Of a stretch of DNA of 64,000 nt, positions 58,588 through 64,000 are shown piece by piece. The stretch is taken from the NCBI RefSeq assembly GCF_021234875.1, contig NZ_JAJQVM010000001.1:124001-188000 (forward strand). The letters are read 5' to 3'. The position numbers and the translations under genes were made by a program. This DNA is from Marinibactrum halimedae (GTDB taxonomy: Bacteria > Pseudomonadota > Gammaproteobacteria > Pseudomonadales > Cellvibrionaceae). Each line of letters starts with the position of its first letter. Position 1 is the first letter of the stretch. The notes below the pieces were generated by a model, which did not search any database, had not been told where the DNA came from, and worked only from the letters and a program-made list of their open reading frames with translations.

Positions 58588-59018
58588 TACGAAGAGAAAA
58601 TTTGTGTCGGATACAGTGGGTTAATTTAGGTGAGCTGATTTGGAATCGTAAATATCAACTCATTTGATATGGATTGCTCTCGTATGAATTTGACGGGATT
58701 AACCAAAACGTAAAAGTGTAATTTAAAATCGATACTTTAGAAAAGCGAGTGACTGGGTCCTCGCTTTTTTTGTGTCTGACCTCTCTGAGAACTGAATTCT
58801 CCGGGCCATTAATTTCTTGGTTACCAAGTGGATATTTGAATAAAAAGTGATTTAAATATCCATAAATGCCTTCTCTCAAGCATAAGAGCGCATTATGCTT
58901 CCATCCTATAAAAGCAATAAGAACAGCGGATTATTTCTCAATAATAATATTACTTAAATTAAAATTGGTACATCGGTGCTAATACTGGGTGTGTCAAAAT
59001 TAGGGTAATGGGGTTTCT
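58588..59018. other. intergenic region with terminator
   Basis: 431 bp after the Yip1-like gene, without a supported gene. A terminator lies at 58741-58771: AAAAGCGAG/CTCGCTTTT, a 10-nt loop and a T-run, about 150 nt after the stop. The rest should contain the epimerase promoter. Confidence 0.7.
58741..58771 (+). terminator. rho-independent terminator downstream of Yip1-like gene
   Basis: Perfect 9-bp stem (58741-58749 with 58760-58768), 10-nt loop, T-run to 58771. Confidence 0.85.
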
Positions 59019-59918
59019 ATGAAGATTTTGATGACGGGTGCGTCGGGATTAATTGCACAGCATTGGTTGAGCATGTTCGGTAAAGAGTATGAGGTAACTG
59101 GGCTGACTCGAAATGTGGATTCGGCTAAGTCCCATAGTGTTGAACCCATTACATGGATTGAGTCATTGGACCGATATCCTAATTTTGATGATTTTGATGT
59201 TGTGCTGAATTTGGCGGGTGAGAGTTTGGCGGCAAAACGTTGGAGTGATACTCAGAAACAAGAGATTCGCCAATCACGTTGGGCGTTAACGAAAATATTA
59301 GTGAGTAAGATTAAAGCGTCTCAACGGCCCCCGAGCGTTTTTATTTCAGGCTCTGCTGTGGGGATCTACGGGGATCATAGAAGTGTGGTGATTGATGAGT
59401 TGTCACAACCCAGTGGCGAGAGTTTTGGGCAGGAATTATGTGCTCAATGGGAGAGTATCGCTCTTCAAGCGCAAGAGTTCACGCGTGTAGTCTTACTTCG
59501 CACGGGCATTGTTTTAAGCACGAAAGGAGGCGCTCTTGCTCAAATGTTGCCTCCGTTCAAATTTGGAATGGGGGGAGTGATGGGCAATGGGGAGCACTAC
59601 ATGCCTTGGATTCATATTGATGATATGGCTCGGGCGATAGAATTTTTGTTGACGAAAAACCTTAGCGGCCCTGTCAATGTAACGTCACCAGAACCTATGA
59701 CTAATCGGGAATTCACACAGGCGTTAGCAAGTACACTACACAGACCTGCCTTCTTCCCGATGCCAGCATTAGCGCTGAGATTATTATTTGGAGAAATGAG
59801 CCAGTTGCTTACCCTTAGCCAAAGGGTGGTCCCGCAACGATTGTCTCAAGAAGGGTTTGAATTCCAGTACCCTTCGCTATCATCTGCTTTTCAACAGCTT
59901 CTTAATGAGGCTTGGTGA
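59019..59918 (+). CDS. TIGR01777-family NAD-dependent epimerase (YfcH-like)
   Basis: 299-residue extended SDR. Nucleotide-binding MKILMTGASGLIAQHWL shows G-x2-G-x2 with Ala in place of the last glycine. LNLAGESLAAKRWSD is the hallmark second motif of TIGR01777 proteins, followed by SAVGIYGD and GMGGVMGNGEHYMPWIHIDD. A DUF1731 C-terminus (about 245-290) follows. Substrate unknown; the active-site Tyr of the SDR is in GIYGDH. Converges with the Aer-like gene. Confidence 0.9.
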   Translation: MKILMTGASGLIAQHWLSMFGKEYEVTGLTRNVDSAKSHSVEPITWIESLDRYPNFDDFDVVLNLAGESLAAKRWSDTQKQEIRQSRWALTKILVSKIKASQRPPSVFISGSAVGIYGDHRSVVIDELSQPSGESFGQELCAQWESIALQAQEFTRVVLLRTGIVLSTKGGALAQMLPPFKFGMGGVMGNGEHYMPWIHIDDMARAIEFLLTKNLSGPVNVTSPEPMTNREFTQALASTLHRPAFFPMPALALRLLFGEMSQLLTLSQRVVPQRLSQEGFEFQYPSLSSAFQQLLNEAW

Positions 59919-59959
59919 CCAGTTGATTTGAGGTCGTTTGGTGCAAGTACGTATTGTGA

Positions 59960-61531
59960 TTATTGAAAACGTTCAATCAGCGTGAATTGGTGTTGTGCTA
60001 GCTCCCTGAGAGATTGGCTCATTTCACTGGCAACGCCTGCTTCGGCGATTGTTTTCTCCGTGATTTGCGAAATGGTGGTTGTATTACGATCCACTTCTTT
60101 AGCTGTGGCAGATTGTTCTTCAGAGGCGGCTGCAATTTGATGTGACATTGCATCAATATTCTTGACCGCGTTTGAGATTGCGTTGAGTGATTCAGTCACT
60201 TCTCCCATAGCGGAAATACTGTTGCCTGCCATTGTTGAACATGTGCTCATGTTTTCTGCGGCAAGAGATGTGGCTTTACCTAGGTTCACAATAATGTCTT
60301 GAATTAAAGCGGTCGATTCTTGTGTTCGCTGTGCCAGTGTTCGGACTTCATCGGCAACCACAGCGAACCCTCGTCCTTGTTCGCCTGCTCTGGCGGCTTC
60401 AATGGCAGCGTTCAGTGCTAATAGGTTAGTTTGCTCAGCAATACCCCCGATTACATCCACCACAGAAGAAATCCGGTCGCTGTCTTGTGATAATTTAGAC
60501 ACCACTTCTTGCAAGCTCTGCACACTTTCTGTGAGCCCATTGATGGTTGATGTGGCGGTATGAAGAATATTATTGCCTTCGGAAACCAGTGTCAGTGCCT
60601 CCCCTGTTGAGTCAGAGGTTGTGGCGGCTGCTGTTGCCACTTCTTGAACGGCCTGTGCCATCTGTGTCATGGATGTGGCAACGTGGTGTGTTTCAGCCTG
60701 TTGTGCGGTCATTCCATCATGACTGCAACGTGCTTGCTCATAGGTGAGTTCGGCTTTTGCCATCACACCCTTAGCCGATTCCCCAAAACGGCCGAGACAG
60801 GTGCGTAGTCTAGCCGATAATATTTTTTGCATTAGGGCAACACTGCCGTGGCTATTTGTATGTCCGGTATAAATATACCTTGCTAGTGGGTCGTTAACGA
60901 TGCTGTGGGCGAGGCTTTCGTTGTCACGTTCCTTTTGCATAGATAACCAATGTGTAATGACGCCAATGGCAAAACTGCCTATGGTTGCTGAGGCAAAAGA
61001 CACAAGGGAAAGAGCGTTCAATAGCAAAAGTACACCAAAAATACCGACGAAAATTCCGCAGACAATGATGCCGGTTGAGGCAAACTTTGAAATAAAGCTG
61101 TCCCAAGCAGGAATTGGCGATAGTCCTCCATTTATCCGTTGATAGACGTGTTTTGCTCGATCAACAGCATCTGGGGCAGGTTTTACTCTGACAGATTCGT
61201 ACCCCACGACTTGACCTTGGCTCTTAAGCGGAGTGACATAGGCATCCACCCAATAATGATCTCCGTTTTTGCATCGGTTTTTGACAATACCCATCCAAGG
61301 TTGCCCTGATTGAATCCTGTCCCACATCATTTGATACGCCGCTGGAGGCATATCCGAGTGTCTTAATATGTTATGAGGTTGACCAATGAGCTCTTCTTTT
61401 CCATAGCCAGAGATTTCTACAAAGTAATCGTTACAGAAGGTGATGACGCCTCGAGTGTCGGTTGCCGAGACGATATCGCTCATGTCTTTGACGGGGATTT
61501 CGTGTCCTGTTACGGGTCCATTATTTCTCAT
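59960..61531 (-). CDS. Aer-like PAS-domain methyl-accepting chemotaxis protein
   Basis: 523-residue receptor from ATG 61531; the frame opens 15 codons earlier at a TTG. It has no periplasmic sensor. An N-terminal PAS domain (about 15-120; [41 protein letters not shown]) resembles the FAD-binding PAS of Aer. Two adjacent helices (about 145-190) form a membrane hairpin. The C-terminal signalling hairpin includes [32 protein letters not shown]. It likely reports redox or oxygen state to CheA. No che genes adjacent. Confidence 0.92.
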   Translation of the reverse strand: MRNNGPVTGHEIPVKDMSDIVSATDTRGVITFCNDYFVEISGYGKEELIGQPHNILRHSDMPPAAYQMMWDRIQSGQPWMGIVKNRCKNGDHYWVDAYVTPLKSQGQVVGYESVRVKPAPDAVDRAKHVYQRINGGLSPIPAWDSFISKFASTGIIVCGIFVGIFGVLLLLNALSLVSFASATIGSFAIGVITHWLSMQKERDNESLAHSIVNDPLARYIYTGHTNSHGSVALMQKILSARLRTCLGRFGESAKGVMAKAELTYEQARCSHDGMTAQQAETHHVATSMTQMAQAVQEVATAAATTSDSTGEALTLVSEGNNILHTATSTINGLTESVQSLQEVVSKLSQDSDRISSVVDVIGGIAEQTNLLALNAAIEAARAGEQGRGFAVVADEVRTLAQRTQESTALIQDIIVNLGKATSLAAENMSTCSTMAGNSISAMGEVTESLNAISNAVKNIDAMSHQIAAASEEQSATAKEVDRNTTTISQITEKTIAEAGVASEMSQSLRELAQHQFTLIERFQ

Positions 61532-61576
61532 GGCAGAAGTTCGCTTATGGGATTGTTGCAATAGAGGCCTGATCAA

Positions 61577-61911
61577 AATGTAGCATGTTTTTACGCATGG
61601 AAAGTAATCAGGTGAGGAAAATACGCTGAACTGCAGAGAGAGGTATGCAGGTTACTGGGCATTTGGCGGGCATACTATTCGGATAAATTCATACTGTTTT
61701 GAGTGAGATCAAATCAGCGAAGGTTAGATGTGTTGTGTCTCTCAAGATATCTTGTGAACGAATACGAAGACAGCCTCTTATTCCTTGAGAAATTCATATC
61801 AAATTTCAGAAATTTTCATGTGTGTCTCGAGTTCTGCAAGGTAGTACTCAGATCCTCTTTTCAACATCAGAAATCATTCTACTTCGTTGAAGTCACTGAC
61901 GTAATAACATT
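61577..61911. other. intergenic region upstream of the secreted unknown
   Basis: 335 bp between divergent genes with no convincing gene. A 70-codon frame (61703-61915) overlaps the next start but lacks any supporting signal. Promoters for both flanking genes must lie here. Confidence 0.5.
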
Positions 61912-62448
61912 ATGAATATCAAATTCTCTCGATTTTGGGCTCTGTGTACCGTGATGCTGGGTATGGGATTAGCTATTACGACCCTTGAAACGGTATTTGC
62001 GGATGAGCAGCAAGCGGGTAGTTGGCGGACGGCGTTGTTTGAAGATTTATCTGATCGTAAGCACAGCGTTTATCAAAAAATTGCAGAGGCCCAAGACGGG
62101 TTTTCGACTATTTTGGAGGAGCCCAGTGAGGAGCACTCTGACCCTTTTCCGATTGAGTATAAAAACAACTTTGATGATTTATTGAACGATTATCTCACCA
62201 CGATTGATTTCATTGTTTTGGAAGTGGAGCGCGTTGGTCAGGATGATAATGACTCTGAGTGCTTAGAACAGATTGAAGACTTTCGTACCGATGAGATGCA
62301 AGTGTTGAGGGAAAATATTCATAAAGTGATTCACTCGAAAGCACAGACTCGGGAAGAAAAGTTACGATTAATGGAGTCTGCCATATTACTGCCCATGTCT
62401 TTAATTCCGGTAGCGGAAAAGCTTCCGATGACTTTGTGTGTTTTTTAA
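61912..62448 (+). CDS. secreted protein of unknown function
   Basis: 178-residue protein with a signal peptide (about 1-30, cleavage near VFA|DE). The mature part is acidic and largely helical (DRKHSVYQKIAEAQDGF, DEMQVLRENIHKVIHSK), with two cysteines (in DSECLEQ and LCVF at the very end) that could pair. I do not recognise the family. A lipoprotein gene follows 111 bp later on the same strand; a link between them is unproven. Confidence 0.65.
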   Translation: MNIKFSRFWALCTVMLGMGLAITTLETVFADEQQAGSWRTALFEDLSDRKHSVYQKIAEAQDGFSTILEEPSEEHSDPFPIEYKNNFDDLLNDYLTTIDFIVLEVERVGQDDNDSECLEQIEDFRTDEMQVLRENIHKVIHSKAQTREEKLRLMESAILLPMSLIPVAEKLPMTLCVF

Positions 62449-62559
62449 ACATTATAAATTTATCTATGAGCCATAACAAAAAATATTACAGGCAACAACT
62501 TAGGTTTCTTGAATCAAGCATAAATATGCCCGTTTCGGGCCGAAAGAAGGTGACAATGA

Positions 62560-63102
62560 ATGATGTATTTTAAATGTTTTTTCGTGGTACTTGTGTTGGC
62601 AATGGTCGGGTGTGGTAGTGACTCTGATGATTCATCCGACTCCCCATCGGGTGGAGATATGACAGACGGTAGTCCGGGTGATGGGTCTGGTGGTGGATCA
62701 AACGATGGAGGCACTGGCGGTGGCTCGGATGATGGTGGCTCAGGTGGCGGTGATGATGATTCGGGTGACGATGGCAGTATGGATGACCCCGACAATGATA
62801 TGGGGCAAAAAGTCATGATGTACATCAGCAAAGGTGTTATTCAATGTGAGTTTGAAGGTTACAAGCCGGAGGAAACAGCAGAACAGCTTACGGAAGCTGG
62901 ATTGGAAGTCACAGCGTCTACTTGTGGTGAAATGACAGGGGTTTCCGTGCCAGATGCTTGTGGTTCTGGTACGACACAAATTAACCTTCATGAAGTAGAA
63001 GGTGTTCGTCAGGATGATGCAGAATCAATGGGCTTTGCCCCCGTTTATGAGCTAATAGACGAACGAGCTGGCACAGGATATGTAGAAGTGCCTTGTTCTT
63101 AA
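62560..63102 (+). CDS. lipoprotein with long Asp/Gly/Ser linker
   Basis: 180-residue predicted lipoprotein. GAAGG lies upstream of the ATG, lipobox AMVGC has C18, and a roughly 60-residue low-complexity linker of Gly, Asp and Ser (about 19-80) follows. A small C-terminal domain (about 82-180) has four cysteines (in VIQCEF, TASTCGE, DACGSG and VPCS) consistent with two disulfides. Family unrecognised. A short GCCCG/CGGGC hairpin (62528-62540) sits just before the ribosome-binding site and could affect translation. Ends at a strong terminator. Confidence 0.72.
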   Translation: MMYFKCFFVVLVLAMVGCGSDSDDSSDSPSGGDMTDGSPGDGSGGGSNDGGTGGGSDDGGSGGGDDDSGDDGSMDDPDNDMGQKVMMYISKGVIQCEFEGYKPEETAEQLTEAGLEVTASTCGEMTGVSVPDACGSGTTQINLHEVEGVRQDDAESMGFAPVYELIDERAGTGYVEVPCS

Positions 63103-63128
63103 CCTTACCTTTAATTCTCATGACGTTT

Positions 63129-63165
63129 AAAAGCCGCTGATTTTAGGTCAGCGGCTTTTTTGTTT
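63129..63165 (+). terminator. terminator after the Asp/Gly/Ser lipoprotein gene
   Basis: Perfect 12-bp stem (63129-63140 with 63148-63159), 7-nt loop, T-rich tail. Confidence 0.93.
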
Positions 63166-63266
63166 TTGGGCTTTTACTTTTGAGTTTTTGTTTTTGAGCA
63201 GGTATTGGGTCTCAGACATTTTCGGCGTACACTCGCTTGAGGTGCAATGAAACGGAGATTGGCTTT

Positions 63267-64000
63267 TTGTCTTCAAGGCAGAGTAAAAAACAATCTATTA
63301 CAGTGCTGGGTGACGCAGACTCATTGCATTGCGAACCTACTTTAACTAAAAATTGCCCTCCAAATACGAACTGTTACCTTTCTTGTGACAATACAGTGTT
63401 GTCTCGTAATGCAGGGCCGTCTTGCAATGCAGAGCTGCCTCCCAATGCAGAGTCATCTCGTGAGATAACCTCATCACTCTCCGACTTATTGAAAGAAGTC
63501 CGTGCTTGTACTCTATGCCCCCTATTGAACGGTCATCGGCCGGTGGTGCAAGCGTCAGTGAGTGCTCGATTGTTGATTATTGGGCAAGCCCCCGGTCGCA
63601 AAGTCCATGAAAGCGGTATTCCTTGGAATGACCCGTCTGGTGATCGTTTACGAGCCTGGTTAGGCCTAAATCGTGAAACCTTCTACGATGAAACACGTAT
63701 AGCCATTGTGCCTATGGGATTGTGTTATCCCGGAAAAGGTAAATCGGGTGACTTACCCCCACGTAAAGAATGCGCACCTCTTTGGCACGAACTATTGTTT
63801 TCTCATTTATCCAATATTCAACTTACCTTGTTAATTGGTAGTTATGCACAGAATTATTACCTGCCCAAAGATGGGAGAAATCTGACCAGTCGTGTGCATG
63901 CTTGGCAGGCGTATTTACCACAATATTTTCCATTGGTGCATCCTTCCCCTCGAAATCAACACTGGCTTGCCAAAAACCACTGGTTTGATGAAGAGGTGGT
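63267..64000 (+). CDS. uracil-DNA glycosylase family protein, 3'-truncated by window end
   Basis: The frame is open from 63198 to the window end. The core begins LLKEVRACTLCPLLNGHRPV (63486 onward), with a CxxC that in family 4/5 enzymes helps bind an iron-sulfur cluster. It continues LLIIGQAPGRKVHESGIPWNDPSGDRL, the active-site block of the UDG superfamily, and later VHPSPRNQHWL, the second catalytic motif. No ATG is in frame upstream. TTG at 63267 has GGAGA at a fair distance; GTG at 63303 and TTG/GTG at 63396-63399 are alternatives, so the start is uncertain. The N-terminal extension contains an in-frame 18-bp triple repeat. Confidence 0.8.
   Translation, partial: MSSRQSKKQSITVLGDADSLHCEPTLTKNCPPNTNCYLSCDNTVLSRNAGPSCNAELPPNAESSREITSSLSDLLKEVRACTLCPLLNGHRPVVQASVSARLLIIGQAPGRKVHESGIPWNDPSGDRLRAWLGLNRETFYDETRIAIVPMGLCYPGKGKSGDLPPRKECAPLWHELLFSHLSNIQLTLLIGSYAQNYYLPKDGRNLTSRVHAWQAYLPQYFPLVHPSPRNQHWLAKNHWFDEEV
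63408..63461. repeat. 18-bp imperfect triple repeat
   Basis: Units 63408-63425, 63426-63443 and 63444-63461, each starting AATGCAG. If translated, they give three hexapeptides beginning Asn-Ala, before the conserved glycosylase core. Confidence 0.82.

Noticed and set aside
61703-61915. 70-residue plus-strand frame overlapping the start of the secreted unknown by ATGA
   Set aside because: The overlap resembles translational coupling, but the peptide has no recognisable pattern, weak ribosome-binding sequence and intergenic-like composition.

Overview
The window is chromosomal DNA of a Gammaproteobacterium. Evidence: SspA/SspB, Tol-Pal with CpoB, DarP, the nitrogen-type PTS beside rpoN, LptABC, ZapE/ZapG, and a cytochrome bc1 locus. 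Gene order in several blocks matches what I remember of Pseudomonas: hda / DUF2069 / wrbA / arsC / yihY; fmdB / aspS / ruvCAB / ybgC / tolQRAB / pal / cpoB / queE / queC / tRNA-Lys; and npr / rapZ / ptsN / hpf / rpoN / lptBAC / kdsD through murA / hisGD / degS / zapE / rplM / rpsI / petA / sspAB. Base composition looks close to balanced or slightly AT-rich, lower than Pseudomonas. That fits a marine relative of the Oceanospirillales/Cellvibrionales kind; I cannot name the genus. There is no integrase, transposase, CRISPR array or prophage.

Layout. 1-5.5 kb: end of hda, sppA, a small membrane protein, wrbA and arsC, then a YihY-family membrane protein flanked by short tandem repeats. 5.8-12.5 kb: signalling and small accessory genes (CheY-like plus CheC-like pair, DUF4286, DegV, an MFS exporter, an HU-like protein, an Hpt/HD-GYP protein). 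12.8-30.5 kb: translation, recombination, envelope and tRNA modification block (fmdB, aspS, ruvCAB, the Tol-Pal operon, queE, queC, two identical tRNA-Lys genes, nadA). It is interrupted between aspS and ruvC, where yebC normally lies, by three lipoprotein genes. 30.6-42.4 kb: a long minus-strand block with mgtE, darP, npr, rapZ, ptsN, hpf, rpoN, lptBAC, kdsD and a Ca/Na exchanger. 43-56.6 kb: a mostly plus-strand block with mlaC, ibaG, murA, hisG, hisD, zapE, rplM-rpsI, petA, a fused petBC and sspAB; degS and zapG lie on the other strand. 56.8-64 kb: cysK, a Yip1-like protein, a TIGR01777 epimerase, an Aer-like receptor, two secreted unknowns and the start of a uracil-DNA glycosylase family gene.

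Most striking points. (1) Cytochrome b and cytochrome c1 are one 737-residue open reading frame, like fbcH of Bradyrhizobium, with an additional three-helix linker. (2) A lipoprotein island, including a gluzincin-type metallopeptidase, replaces yebC. (3) Well over ten intergenic regions carry short local tandem duplications, mostly of 14-17 bp, each with its own sequence. (4) Expected partners are missing from conserved operons: kdsC, mlaFEDB and hisC. (5) A 41-nt two-stem palindrome lies downstream of darP.
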